Of a stretch of DNA of 55,748 nt, positions 1 through 10,102 are shown piece after piece. Each line of letters begins with the position of its first letter. Position 1 is the stretch's first letter. The translations under genes were made by a program, and so were the position numbers. The notes beneath the pieces were generated by a model. That model ran no database searches, was not told where the DNA came from, and saw only the letters and a list, made by a program, of their open reading frames with translations. This DNA is from Clostridiales bacterium. Lineage in GTDB: Bacteria > Bacillota > Clostridia > Christensenellales > Aristaeellaceae. The stretch lies in contig SVHC01000019.1 of assembly GCA_015056055.1 (NCBI GenBank), positions 1 through 55,748 of the forward strand. The letters are read 5' to 3'.

Positions 1-103
1 CAAGAGGGATCCACCTGTTCCCATACCGAACACAGAAGTTAAGCCTCTTAGCGCTGATGGTACTTGGCTGGAAACGGCCCGGGAGAGTAGGTCGTCGCCG
101 GAT
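1..103 (+). rRNA. rrf: 5S ribosomal RNA, copy 1 (5' end outside window)
   Basis: Structural RNA of the large ribosomal subunit. The core 5S sequence is readable (CCCATACCGAACACAGAAG, then the GATGGTACT and GGGAGAGTAGG blocks), ending in the 3' acceptor strand GTCGCCGG. About 14 nt at the 5' end, including the other strand of helix I, lie outside the window. It is identical to the complete copy at 199-315 except for two adjacent bases (AT at 9-10, TC at 221-222). It is probably the last part of an rRNA operon entering from the left. Confidence 0.93.
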
Positions 104-110
104 TCCAAAT

Positions 111-136
111 AGAGCATCTTCGAAAGAAGATGCTCT
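111..136 (+). terminator. Hairpin between the two 5S genes
   Basis: A perfect 11-bp stem (AGAGCATCTTC / GAAGATGCTCT) with a GAAA loop directly follows 5S copy 1. The downstream tract CTATAAAAG is poor in T, so this may be a processing hairpin or a weak terminator that lets transcription reach the second 5S gene. Confidence 0.5.
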
Positions 137-198
137 CTATAAAAGAATCAGCGATACCTGCATATCAGCAGAAATCGATTTCAAAATTACATACAATT

Positions 199-315
<117 letters not shown>

Positions 316-320
316 TCCAA

Positions 321-354
321 TAAGGCATCTTCGATGAAGGTGCCTTTATTTTTT
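321..354 (+). terminator. Intrinsic terminator of the rRNA operon
   Basis: Stem TAAGGCATCTTC / GAAGGTGCCTTTA with a GAT loop, followed by a run of T (346-354). It closes the 5S region before the next promoter at 369. Confidence 0.85.
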
Positions 355-368
355 ACCCAGAAACTCCC

Positions 369-397
369 TTGCGCAGCATACATAAATACGATATAAT
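369..397 (+). promoter_or_regulatory. Sigma-A promoter of the phosphoesterase gene
   Basis: -35 TTGCGC (369-374), 17-nt spacer, -10 TATAAT (392-397). The expected start of transcription is near 404, giving a short leader before the RBS GAGGAGA at 416-422. Confidence 0.6.
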
Positions 398-430
398 ATT
401 TGCCAATGATTCTATGAGGAGAACGATTGA

Positions 431-1318
431 ATGAAACTGGCGGTATTTGCCGATATACATACCAACTACCATGCTTTTAAGGCCTGTTTTGAACGGGCAA
501 AGCAGGAAAAGGCAGAGGGATTTATTCTGCTGGGCGACTATATCACGGATATGGCCTATCCCGGCAGAACAATGGATCTGGTATATAAAATAAAAAACAC
601 CTATCCCTGCCACATTGTGCGCGGCAATCGAGAAGCCTATATCCTGGCGCACCATGCAGGGCGTGAAAATTTTCTGCCGGGCTCGAATACCGGTTCCCTG
701 TACTATACTTATCAGAATCTGCGGGAAGCGGATATCGCCTTTATACAATCGCTGCCCTATGCGGCAAAAATCAGGATTGACGGTGCGCGAATTGCAATTG
801 CGCATTCTACGTTTGAAAGTGACAGATTCTATTTTGATCCTTCACGCCCTTCCATGCAGGAGGCGTTTGCCAAAATGCCGGAGAAAGTCCTGCTTACCGG
901 CCATTCGCATATCCAGTATGCAGCGCAGCGTGGTGGGAAAACCATTATAAATCCCGGTTCCGTCGGCTATGCGACGAACGTGAAAGCGCGTGCACAGTTT
1001 GCCATGCTTGATGTGGAAAAGGGAAGAATGGATTGGGAGATGTTCTCCATACCATATGATCTTCGTGCAACGATTGAGGATCAGTTTGAAAGCGGTCTGG
1101 TCGACTGTGCGCATTACTGGGCGCTGAGCATACTCAATACACTTCTCATGGGAAGAAACATGGCGATGGCTGTTCTGAAGCGCGCAGAAGCCTACCGTGA
1201 TGCCGGTGAGGACATGACAACCGAGGAAGTATGGCAGAAGGCTTCGGAGGATGCCGGGCTGATTGTGGAAAAAGATAAACTCATCCGTATGTGTGAGGAG
1301 GTTTGCATGAATGATTAA
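431..1318 (+). CDS. Calcineurin-like metallophosphoesterase
   Basis: A 295-residue cytoplasmic protein of the YfcE/MJ0936-type metallophosphoesterase family, which hydrolyses phosphoesters with two metal ions. The metal-binding motifs appear in order: DIHTN (residues 8-12), GDY near 35, GNRE in place of the usual GNHE/GNHD near 65, and GHSH near 157 followed by NPGSVG. The C-terminal ~110 residues after the catalytic fold are a helical extension of unknown role. The ATG at 431 follows a GAGGAGA RBS. The next gene overlaps its last 8 bases, so the two are translationally coupled. The substrate cannot be told from sequence; cyclic-nucleotide or protein phosphatase activity are both possible. 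Confidence 0.88.
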   Translation: MKLAVFADIHTNYHAFKACFERAKQEKAEGFILLGDYITDMAYPGRTMDLVYKIKNTYPCHIVRGNREAYILAHHAGRENFLPGSNTGSLYYTYQNLREADIAFIQSLPYAAKIRIDGARIAIAHSTFESDRFYFDPSRPSMQEAFAKMPEKVLLTGHSHIQYAAQRGGKTIINPGSVGYATNVKARAQFAMLDVEKGRMDWEMFSIPYDLRATIEDQFESGLVDCAHYWALSILNTLLMGRNMAMAVLKRAEAYRDAGEDMTTEEVWQKASEDAGLIVEKDKLIRMCEEVCMND

Positions 1319-1694
1319 GGTAGTCTTGTGGATTCTGGTCGCGATCATTATGATTTTTGTCGCGGACAGATGCGGATTTCTTGTGCTGCAGATGAAGCGT
1401 GCACTTATGTATACGGCTTCCATGGACGGGAAAAAAGCCAGGTTTTCTGCTTGCAGCGGCTATACAAAACGAAGCCTGTATTTCCCGGAAAGCAGAATAT
1501 ACCATTTTGAACTTCTACAGGAACTGACGAAAGGAAACGTTTCGGTGGAAATTCTTGATTATCAAAAGCAGCAGATTCTTTTGCTGGATGGGGAAACGAA
1601 AACCGGCGATATTGACGCACAAAAGGGAAAGCGATATTGCATGATCGTGCGTTTTAAGGGCGCGACTGGGCGATATGAGATTGATTGGCAATAA
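1311..1694 (+). CDS. Small membrane-anchored protein of unknown function
   Basis: A 127-residue protein I do not recognise. Residues 2-20 (VVLWILVAIIMIFVADR region) form one hydrophobic segment, so it is likely anchored in the membrane by its N-terminus. The remaining ~105 residues are mixed, with a predicted beta-rich region (VSVEILDYQKQQILLLDG) and no known motif. Its ATG lies inside the end of the phosphoesterase gene, 8 bp before that stop codon, with the RBS GAGGAGG inside the upstream gene. This suggests a functional pair. No homologue can be named. Confidence 0.7.
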   Translation: MIKVVLWILVAIIMIFVADRCGFLVLQMKRALMYTASMDGKKARFSACSGYTKRSLYFPESRIYHFELLQELTKGNVSVEILDYQKQQILLLDGETKTGDIDAQKGKRYCMIVRFKGATGRYEIDWQ

Positions 1695-1751
1695 ATGGGG
1701 CAGCCGAATTTTCCGGCTGCCTTTTCTCATGCAATTCTAATTTTCCGATTC

Positions 1752-1781
1752 TTGACATGTACAGTAGTGTACTGTTATAAT
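1752..1781 (+). promoter_or_regulatory. Consensus sigma-A promoter of the ytr-like operon
   Basis: -35 TTGACA (1752-1757), 18-nt spacer, -10 TATAAT (1776-1781). Both hexamers are perfect, so the promoter should be strong unless repressed. It is overlapped by palindromes that fit repressor binding. Confidence 0.85.
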
Positions 1782-1810
1782 ACAACTGTACTAATACAAA
1801 TAGTACAGTT
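1761..1810 (+). promoter_or_regulatory. Two palindromic operators for the GntR/YtrA regulator
   Basis: Operator 1 (1761-1775) is the perfect palindrome ACAGTA-GTG-TACTGT lying between the -35 and -10. Operator 2 (1784-1810) is AACTGTACTA-N7-TAGTACAGTT, perfect over 10 bp per arm and just after the -10. Both share the half-site ACTGTAC/GTACAGT. The position fits autorepression by the regulator encoded immediately downstream; that link is inference. Confidence 0.75.
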
Positions 1811-1823
1811 TGGGGGTGAGGAC

Positions 1824-2213
1824 GTGCTTCGAATTGATCTGCATACGGGAAAGGCACTGTATGAGCAAATCATAGAGGGCGTAAAGGCGGAAATCCTTTC
1901 GGGTGTGCTGCGCGAAGGGGAAGCGCTGCCCTCGATACGGCAGATGGCGCTGGAGCTGCGCGTAAATCCCAATACCGTGGCGCGCGCATATCAGGAACTG
2001 GAACGGCAGGGCGTTGTTACCACGGCACAGGGCAGGGGTGTATTTGTATCCGGTGAAAAGCCGGGATACAGCCCGCAGGAAATGGCTGCGTGGAAAAAGC
2101 AGCTTGTGCGCCTGATTACAGAAATGCGGTTCCGGGGAGTAACGGAAAATGAGATAAACGCCCTTCTGGACGGGCTGAAGGCAAATACGGAGGTGGATGA
2201 AAATGACGCTTGA
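1824..2213 (+). CDS. GntR-family transcriptional regulator, YtrA subfamily
   Basis: A 129-residue DNA-binding repressor. Residues about 10-75 form the GntR winged helix (LYEQIIEGVKAEILSG, LPSIRQMALELRVNPNTVAR, ending in GRGVFV). The short tail of ~50 residues without an effector domain is typical of the YtrA subfamily, which controls ABC exporters. The likely start is GTG at 1824 after the RBS GGGGGTGAG (1812-1820); a longer frame upstream would run through the promoter and operators and is rejected. The stop overlaps the ATPase gene by 11 bp. YtrA-type regulators often respond to cell-wall antibiotics or envelope stress; the inducer here is unknown. Confidence 0.9.
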   Translation: MLRIDLHTGKALYEQIIEGVKAEILSGVLREGEALPSIRQMALELRVNPNTVARAYQELERQGVVTTAQGRGVFVSGEKPGYSPQEMAAWKKQLVRLITEMRFRGVTENEINALLDGLKANTEVDENDA

Positions 2214-3090
2214 GGTGACGAAGCTTACCAAGGCTTACGGGAAAAATGTAGTGCTGGACAGGCTTTCGCTCACGCTGGAGGGCGGGCATATACATGCGTT
2301 GGTTGGCGAAAACGGCGCAGGAAAAACGACGCTTTTGAACACGCTTGCCGGAATTTATCGACCGGATTCGGGGCGGGTGCTGCTGGATGGCAAGCCGATT
2401 TTCGACAATGCGCAGGCAAAAGCGCGCATCGGCTTTGTAACGGCGGGAAACACGTATCCTGTCGGTACGAGCGTAGCGGAACTGGCGAAACAGCACGCAT
2501 GCATTTACCCGAAATTTGACATGAACAAATGGGAAACGCTGATGGAACGCGCAAAGCTTACGCCGGACAAGTCCATCCGCAGCTATTCGCGCGGTGAGCA
2601 GATGCTGATTTCCATTCTGCTGAATCTGAGCATTTGCCCGGATGTACTGCTCCTGGATGAACCGTTTGCAGGACTTGACCCGGTTCTGCGCAAGATTGTA
2701 TTTTCCCTTTTAGTGGAAGAGTCCGCCGAACACGGTACGACCATGCTGATTTCCTCGCACGATTTGAGCGAGCTGGAAAGGCTATGTGAAACGGTGTTTT
2801 TCCTGAAGAACGGTAAGATTGAGCGAGGCGGTTCCATCGATGAACTGAAGGCCGAATATAAGCGCATTCAGGCGATTTTTGCAGGAGATGCGCCGGATAT
2901 TTCCGAATGGCGGGGCGTAAAGGCTGTAGAGCGCGCAGGGCGTGTGCTGCGATTTGTTGCAAATGAACTTACCGATGAACTGCGTGAAAAGCTGGAGGCA
3001 GCGGGTGCAATTGCCGTTGAGGAAATCGATCTTTCGCTGGAGGAAATGTTCCTGCACATGAATCAGAGCCGTTGGGAGGGATTCCGATGA
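2203..3090 (+). CDS. ABC transporter ATP-binding protein, YtrB-like
   Basis: A 295-residue ABC ATPase. Walker A GENGAGKT at residues 35-42, degenerate signature YSRGE at 128-132, Walker B VLLLDEP at 148-154 with D-loop AGLD, and H-loop SSHD at 184-187. The last ~80 residues form the C-terminal extension usual in drug/peptide export ATPases. Two ATGs are possible (2197 and 2203); 2203 is chosen because GGAGG at 2189-2193 then has normal spacing. The gene overlaps the regulator upstream and shares an ATGA with the permease downstream. It should power the two membrane proteins encoded next. Confidence 0.92.
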   Translation: MTLEVTKLTKAYGKNVVLDRLSLTLEGGHIHALVGENGAGKTTLLNTLAGIYRPDSGRVLLDGKPIFDNAQAKARIGFVTAGNTYPVGTSVAELAKQHACIYPKFDMNKWETLMERAKLTPDKSIRSYSRGEQMLISILLNLSICPDVLLLDEPFAGLDPVLRKIVFSLLVEESAEHGTTMLISSHDLSELERLCETVFFLKNGKIERGGSIDELKAEYKRIQAIFAGDAPDISEWRGVKAVERAGRVLRFVANELTDELREKLEAAGAIAVEEIDLSLEEMFLHMNQSRWEGFR

Positions 3091-4055
3091 AGAGATATTA
3101 TCCGCTTCTCAGGCGTGAGGCGATACGGCTTGCCGGACCCATGGCGATCATTTTGATTACGCTGTTTACCTATCTGGGAAACCTCGGTCAGGATATGGCG
3201 GTTGAGGGCAGAACTTTTGAGCACTATGGCATGTATTATAACAATATGCATCCTTCAAACCTGCTGCAGCCCGGATATTTCGTGTTTGCCGTGTGCTTTG
3301 GAATGGCGCTGAGCCTTGTGCAGCATTTTGCGGAGAGAAGCTCGCAAAGTTCCCTTTACTGGGAAATGCTGCCCTATTCCCGATGGGAAAAGATGTATGT
3401 GAAAACGATGTGCGCCATGGTTCCGGTTGCGGTTATCTGCGTGATCGGATACAAGTGGATGAACGGCATCGTTTCCGCCAATGCAGACTGGATTGCACAG
3501 ATCAATACAAGCATGCCCGGGCTAAGCAGAATCGACGATCTCTTGCGCACCGACCGCATTATGGCGCACTGGATGTTCCTGTTTGCGGGCGCTTTTTCGG
3601 GATATGCGCTGATTACTTGCCTGTGCCAGATTTTTGGCACCTGGTGGCGTGCGGCGCTGGTTGGAAGCATGGTATTTTTAATCGCGGCAGATACGTGTCG
3701 GAGCGGCGCAAGGAGCTATATCTACTGGAGCAGCGTGGTCGATGGACGGGAAAGATGGTTCCATGTGCAGGATGCAAGGATACTGGTGCCGGAGATACTG
3801 GTGATGCTCATCGCCGGGGCTGGCATGCTGTTTGCTGCGTTTGTGCTGGAAAAGAAGCGTCCCTTTGAGCGCACGGGGCATGCGCTTTATCGTCCGCAGA
3901 TGCAGGGCTACGTCGTTGGCGCGCTCGTGATACTGGGGATTTTGTCAACAGCCGTGTGGAGTGGTATCCACCCGTTCATTTTCGTTTTTGTGCTTGCGGT
4001 GATTGTGCTGGTTACGCCGTTTGACTTGCCGAAGGTATTCCGCTTCCGGAGATAG
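3087..4055 (+). CDS. ABC transporter permease subunit, YtrC/YtrD-like, first paralogue
   Basis: A 322-residue polytopic membrane protein. Hydrophobic segments are visible near residues 15-30, 54-72, 100-118, 155-175, 182-200, 228-250, 270-288 and 292-312. The start ATG at 3087 overlaps the ATPase stop (ATGA) and has the RBS GGGAGGG. It is clearly paralogous to the next gene: both begin with RYYPL(L/I)RREAIRL and share the FALxxGMxLSLVQH and LPYSRWE(K/R) blocks. Paired related permeases next to a YtrA regulator match the B. subtilis ytrABCDEF layout. Substrate unknown. Confidence 0.85.
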   Translation: MKRYYPLLRREAIRLAGPMAIILITLFTYLGNLGQDMAVEGRTFEHYGMYYNNMHPSNLLQPGYFVFAVCFGMALSLVQHFAERSSQSSLYWEMLPYSRWEKMYVKTMCAMVPVAVICVIGYKWMNGIVSANADWIAQINTSMPGLSRIDDLLRTDRIMAHWMFLFAGAFSGYALITCLCQIFGTWWRAALVGSMVFLIAADTCRSGARSYIYWSSVVDGRERWFHVQDARILVPEILVMLIAGAGMLFAAFVLEKKRPFERTGHALYRPQMQGYVVGALVILGILSTAVWSGIHPFIFVFVLAVIVLVTPFDLPKVFRFRR

Positions 4056-4087
4056 GAAAAGAGGAGTATTGGAAAGGAGGGGACACG

Positions 4088-5056
4088 ATGAATCGGTATT
4101 ATCCCCTGATTCGCAGAGAGGCGATTCGCTTGCTTGCGCCGACTGCCATTGCGCTATATACACTGGGCTACCAGATGTGGGCGCTGGGCGGATCGTTTCA
4201 ATTATGGCTGTGGAAGTTCAGCACATATGAGAATTATAGTATGCATCCGTCAACGCTTCTGAAGATGGACTGGTTCGCGTTCGCGCTGCTGATAGGAATG
4301 GTATTAAGCCTTGTGCAGCACGCTGGTGAGAGAAGCGCACGTCCCTCCCTCTGGTGGGAAAAGCTGCCTTACTCCCGCTGGGAACGGCTTTGCGTGAAAA
4401 CAGTTTGCAGCATGGTTCCTCTTATCCTTTTGTGCGCGGTAGGGTTTGTATGGACAAAGGTAATTCTTTCCGATAATTCCGAGTGGATTGCGCGGATGAA
4501 CGCCGGGATGAACGGCATCAATGCGGCGGAGCGCCTTTTGCAGACGGACAGGCTGGCGATATACTGGTTGTTCCTGCTGACGGGCGGCGCTATGGGATAT
4601 GCATTCTTTGGCCTGTTGTGCCAGATTTTTGGTCATTGGTGGCGCGCGGTTTTAATTGGCGCGGCAGTGTGGATTCTGTCGTTGTACTGCATACCGGCGA
4701 TGACTGTAGGGCAAGTGACAGGAAAGGTAGTGATTTCCGGAGAACCGCGCTGGTACACTGCGCAGGATATGGAGCTGCTTTTGCCGGTTGTGAAATGGAT
4801 TGCGGCTGGAATAGCTGCAATGTTGACAGGTACGTTCCTTTTGGAAAAGAGACGTCCATTAGAAAGAAGCGGACTCGCAATGCTGTATCCGAAGGCGAAA
4901 TGGTATGTTGCCGGTGCTATTGTTGTTATTGGAATTGCCGTTATGCTGATGCACAGGAGGCTCGGGTATATTCCTATGGGCGGCGTGGTTGTTGCGACGT
5001 TGATACTTTTCGTTACGCCGTTTGAGATATCGAAGAAAATGAAGTGGAAAGGGTAG
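4088..5056 (+). CDS. ABC transporter permease subunit, YtrC/YtrD-like, second paralogue
   Basis: A 322-residue integral membrane protein, a tandem-duplicated relative of the preceding permease and of the same length. Conserved between the two are the N-terminal RYYPLIRREAIRL, the SLVQHAGERS and LPYSRWERL motifs after the second membrane segment, CQIFGHWWRA in the middle, LEKRRPLERSG before the last two helices, and TPFEISK at the C-terminus. The RBS GGAAAGGAGG (4071-4080) precedes ATG 4088. The two proteins probably form a heterodimer with two copies of the ATPase. The last gene of the operon; hairpins follow from 5104. Confidence 0.85.
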   Translation: MNRYYPLIRREAIRLLAPTAIALYTLGYQMWALGGSFQLWLWKFSTYENYSMHPSTLLKMDWFAFALLIGMVLSLVQHAGERSARPSLWWEKLPYSRWERLCVKTVCSMVPLILLCAVGFVWTKVILSDNSEWIARMNAGMNGINAAERLLQTDRLAIYWLFLLTGGAMGYAFFGLLCQIFGHWWRAVLIGAAVWILSLYCIPAMTVGQVTGKVVISGEPRWYTAQDMELLLPVVKWIAAGIAAMLTGTFLLEKRRPLERSGLAMLYPKAKWYVAGAIVVIGIAVMLMHRRLGYIPMGGVVVATLILFVTPFEISKKMKWKG

Positions 5057-5103
5057 TTCCTTCTTCATCAGTCAGAAGATAATATGCTAAGCAGACGCAA
5101 AAT

Positions 5104-5131
5104 ACCGCCGAAGGCTTTTGCCTCCGGCGGT
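5104..5131. repeat. Hairpin repeat, copy A
   Basis: ACCGCCGAAGGC-TTTT-GCCTCCGGCGGT, a 12-bp stem with one mismatch. The same sequence recurs at 5408-5437. Only a weak T tract follows, so its role as a terminator for the permease operon is uncertain. Confidence 0.7.
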
Positions 5132-5156
5132 CAGACCACTGCTAAAGCCTGCAAAC

Positions 5157-5200
5157 GCAAAAATCATTACGAACAAAGGAAAGTTTGTAATGATTTTTGC
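5157..5200. terminator. Long perfect hairpin, probable bidirectional terminator
   Basis: GCAAAAATCATTAC pairs perfectly with GTAATGATTTTTGC; a further four base pairs including one G-T extend the stem to 18 bp around an 8-nt loop. The A- and T-rich flanks of the stem allow termination from either side, between the convergent ytr-like operon and gyrA. Confidence 0.55.
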
Positions 5201-5407
5201 TTGCTGTGTCAAGAATAGCGGACGGACGCGCAGCGTCGTCGCGCGGACCGGCGGATTCGAAGGAATACGCCGGTATTCTTGCTGTGTCAGCTAGACTTGC
5301 AGCCTGCGGTCACTTACGTCCATGTAAGCTCCCTTGGATGCAAGTTTGCTTCCTTGCCTTGCAGGCTTTTTCAGGTTCTGGCAAATCGTCGACTTTGTCA
5401 ACGATTT

Positions 5408-5437
5408 GACCGCCGAAGGCTTTTGCCTCCGGCGGTC
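5408..5437. repeat. Hairpin repeat, copy B, next to the gyrA stop
   Basis: GACCGCCGAAGGC-TTTT-GCCTCCGGCGGTC, the same hairpin as at 5104-5131 in the same orientation. On the plus strand it is followed by TGCTATTTTT. It lies 14 nt past the gyrA stop codon on the minus strand, so it probably takes part in gyrA 3'-end formation or RNA stability. Confidence 0.65.
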
Positions 5438-5450
5438 TGCTATTTTTGGA

Positions 5451-7976
5451 TTATTCGTTTTCTTCGGATACGGGTTCGGTGTTTTCGTCAGCGGCATCGA
5501 ATACCTCGTCCGGCGTATCGTAGTTCACGGCGGAATCCTCGGTTTCTTCCTCGGCTTCTGCGCGGGCTACACAGACGACCTTGCTTTCATCGGCAACGCG
5601 CATCAGGCGGATACCCTGCGTGTTGCGGCCCTGGATGGAGATGGAAGCAACGGGCGTGCGGATAACGGTGCCGTCATCGGTGATGATGAGGATATCCTCG
5701 TCCTCGTGAACCATCATCTGGCCGGTGAGCAGACCGGTCTTATCGGTGAGGTTCATGGCCTTGACACCCTTACCGCCGCGGGTCTGCGTGCGGTATTCAT
5801 CGGTTTCGGTGCGCTTACCGTAGCCGTTTTCGGTGATGGAGAGAACCTGTTCGGTTTCGTCTACCATACTCATGGCAACGACTTCGTCACCCTCTGCCAG
5901 CTCAATGGACTTGACGCCCATGGAAACACGGCCCATGACGCGGACATCTTCTTCGGCAAAGCGGATTGCCATACCGCCGCGGGTACCGAAGAGCAGGTCG
6001 CGCTTGCCGTCCGTCAGAGCGACGCTGATGAGGGCATCCTCATCACGCAGCACGATTGCAATCAGGCCGGATTTGCGCAGGTTTGCAAAGTCGGAAAGCT
6101 CGGTGCGCTTTACAAGGCCAAGCTTCGTAGCCATGACGAGATAATGGCCGGAGAGCTTTTCTTCCGGTACGGGCAGCATTGCGGTGACCTTCTCGCCGCC
6201 GTCCAGCGGGAGCAGGTTGACAATTGCTGTGCCGCGTGCGGTGCGGCCTGCTTCGGGAATCTCGTAGCAATGCATCTGATATACACGGCCGCGGTCAGTG
6301 AAGAACATGATGGAATCATGCGTGGAGGTGACGAACATCTGCTCCACGAAGTCCTCTTCGCGTGTGGTCGCGCCGATGATGCCCTTGCCGCCGCGCTTCT
6401 GTGCGCGGTAGGTGGCCTTGGGCAGACGCTTGACGTAGCCGAAGTGCGTGAGCGTTACGACCATATCCTCTTCCTGAATCATATCCATCAGGTCGATTTC
6501 GCCCTCAAGGGTGGTCAGCTCGGTGCGGCGTTCGTCGTTGTAGCGGCGCTTGATATCGGAAAGTTCGGTCTTGATGATGTCCAGAACCATCCACTCGTTC
6601 GCGAGAACCGCTCTCAGGTGGGCGATCAGCTGCTGGAGCTCATCATATTCAGCCTGGATCTTGTCGCGTTCCAAACCGGTCAGACGGCGCAGACGCATAT
6701 CGAGGATTGCGACTGCCTGACGCTCGGACAGGCCGAATTTTTCCATCAATCCGACCTTTGCTTCCGCATCGCTTGCGGAGGCGCGGATCAGGCGGATAAC
6801 TTCGTCGATGTGATCGAGCGCAATGAGAAGACCTTCCAGAATGTGAGCGCGTGCTTCGGCCTTGTTCAGTTCGTAGCGCGTGCGGCGGACAATAACTTCC
6901 TTCTGGTGCTCGATGTAGTGATAGATCATCTCGCGCAGCGAGAGATACTTGGGCTCGCCGTTTACAAGCGCAAGCATGATCGCGCCGAAGGTTTCCTGCA
7001 TCTGGGTGTGCTTGTACAGGAAGTTGAGGACGACGTTTGCATTCACGTCCTTCTTCAGCTCGATAACGATGCGCATACCGCGGCGGTCGGACTCGTCACG
7101 GATGTCGGAAATGCCTTCAAGGCGCTTTTCGTGAACCAGCTCGGCGATCTTCTCGACCAGGCGGGCTTTGTTGACCATATAGGGGATTTCGGTAACGACG
7201 ATGCGGTCACGCGAGGCGGACATGGGCTCGATTTCCGTCTTGGCGCGCACAATGATGCGGCCGCGGCCGGTGCGGTAAGCCTCATGGATGCCGTTTTTGC
7301 CCAGAATGACTGCGCCGGTGGGGAAGTCAGGTCCCTTGATGAACTGCATCAGATCCTCAACCGTGCAATCGGGATTGTCGATCATGTGGCATACGCCGTC
7401 GATGACCTCGCCCAGATTGTGCGGCGGGATGTTCGTCGCCATGCCGACTGCGATACCGGAGGAACCGTTTACCAAAAGGTTCGGATACCTCGACGGAAGC
7501 ACGGCAGGCTGCAGGAGCGTTTCGTCAAAGTTCGGATAGAAGTCCACGGTCTCTTTTTCAAGATCGCGGGTCAGCTCCATGCAGATTTTGCTCATGCGGG
7601 CTTCGGTGTATCGCATTGCTGCGGCATCGTCGCCGTCGATGGAGCCGAAGTTGCCCTGACCGTCTACCAGGGGATAGCGCATGGAGAAGGTCTGTGCCAT
7701 GCGGACCATACTGTCATATACGGCGCTGTCACCGTGCGGGTGATATTTACCCAGAACGTCGCCGACGATACGCGCGCTTTTGCGGTACGGCTTATCGGGG
7801 GTAACGCCCAGTTCGGTCATGGCGTAGATAATGCGGCGGTGAACGGGCTTGAAGCCGTCGCGCACATCAGGCAGCGCGCGGCTTACGATAACCGCCATTG
7901 CATAGGATATAAAGGATTTTTTCAGCTCGTCCTCGAGCTCGATCGGCGAAAGCTTGCCGATGTTCTGATCGTCCAT
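5451..7976 (-). CDS. gyrA: DNA gyrase subunit A
   Basis: An 841-residue subunit of the ATP-dependent type IIA topoisomerase that introduces negative supercoils. The catalytic tyrosine is Tyr123 in AAMRYTE. The quinolone-determining region reads [17 protein letters not shown] with Ser84 and Asp88, the sensitive-type residues at E. coli positions 83 and 87. The GyrA box appears as QKRGGKG near residue 530, which separates gyrase from topoisomerase IV, and the C-terminal domain shows the repeated beta-pinwheel pattern. The acidic tail is short. The RBS GGAGGG overlaps the gyrB stop; 12 nt separate the genes, so it is one gyrB-gyrA operon. Length is normal for the family. Confidence 0.98.
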   Translation of the reverse strand: MDDQNIGKLSPIELEDELKKSFISYAMAVIVSRALPDVRDGFKPVHRRIIYAMTELGVTPDKPYRKSARIVGDVLGKYHPHGDSAVYDSMVRMAQTFSMRYPLVDGQGNFGSIDGDDAAAMRYTEARMSKICMELTRDLEKETVDFYPNFDETLLQPAVLPSRYPNLLVNGSSGIAVGMATNIPPHNLGEVIDGVCHMIDNPDCTVEDLMQFIKGPDFPTGAVILGKNGIHEAYRTGRGRIIVRAKTEIEPMSASRDRIVVTEIPYMVNKARLVEKIAELVHEKRLEGISDIRDESDRRGMRIVIELKKDVNANVVLNFLYKHTQMQETFGAIMLALVNGEPKYLSLREMIYHYIEHQKEVIVRRTRYELNKAEARAHILEGLLIALDHIDEVIRLIRASASDAEAKVGLMEKFGLSERQAVAILDMRLRRLTGLERDKIQAEYDELQQLIAHLRAVLANEWMVLDIIKTELSDIKRRYNDERRTELTTLEGEIDLMDMIQEEDMVVTLTHFGYVKRLPKATYRAQKRGGKGIIGATTREEDFVEQMFVTSTHDSIMFFTDRGRVYQMHCYEIPEAGRTARGTAIVNLLPLDGGEKVTAMLPVPEEKLSGHYLVMATKLGLVKRTELSDFANLRKSGLIAIVLRDEDALISVALTDGKRDLLFGTRGGMAIRFAEEDVRVMGRVSMGVKSIELAEGDEVVAMSMVDETEQVLSITENGYGKRTETDEYRTQTRGGKGVKAMNLTDKTGLLTGQMMVHEDEDILIITDDGTVIRTPVASISIQGRNTQGIRLMRVADESKVVCVARAEAEEETEDSAVNYDTPDEVFDAADENTEPVSEENE

Positions 7977-7988
7977 AATGCCCTCCGC

Positions 7989-9959
<1,971 letters not shown>

Positions 9960-9966
9960 CTATTAT

Positions 9967-9977
9967 ATTATACCAGA
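9967..9977 (-). promoter_or_regulatory. Extended -10 promoter of gyrBA
   Basis: Read on the minus strand, TGGTATAAT gives a perfect -10 (9967-9972) with an extended TG. A second overlapping TATAAT lies at 9962-9967. No good -35 is present 17 nt upstream (TGGATT). The leader to gyrB is about 30 nt. Gyrase promoters are often supercoiling-sensitive; nothing here proves that. Confidence 0.6.
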
Positions 9978-10055
9978 TTTGCGCGATGTAATCCAGTGAA
10001 AAGCACATATTTAACCGGGTAAAACACAGCTTTTTTGCGGTATGCAATTCTTTTC

Positions 10056-10084
10056 TTGCCAACCGAAAAAAATCATGATATAGT
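10056..10084 (+). promoter_or_regulatory. Promoter of the pseudouridine synthase operon
   Basis: -35 TTGCCA (10056-10061), 17-nt spacer, -10 TATAGT (10079-10084), leading to the RBS GGGAGGCG and ATG 10103. It is divergent from the gyrBA promoter, about 85 bp away. Confidence 0.65.
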
Positions 10085-10102
10085 ACACTGGGAGGCGATG
10101 AC

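Larger units (their letters stand above)
5057..5450. other. 394-bp intergenic region built of hairpins and short repeats
   Basis: No gene. It separates the convergent ytr-like operon and gyrA. It contains two near-identical 26-nt hairpins (5104-5131 and 5408-5437), a long perfect hairpin (5157-5200), a hairpin at 5383-5407 (AAATCGTCGAC / GTCAACGATTT with one mismatch), and a repeated 12-mer CTTGCTGTGTCA at 5200-5211 and 5278-5289. The stretch 5211-5280 is rich in CG dinucleotides. The composition looks like a mobile or genome-wide repeat family rather than a single terminator. Confidence 0.6.

Noticed and set aside
3072-3086. Longer N-terminus for the first permease from TTG 3072
   Set aside because: It would start inside the RBS GGGAGGG that serves ATG 3087, and the paralogue begins at the matching Met.
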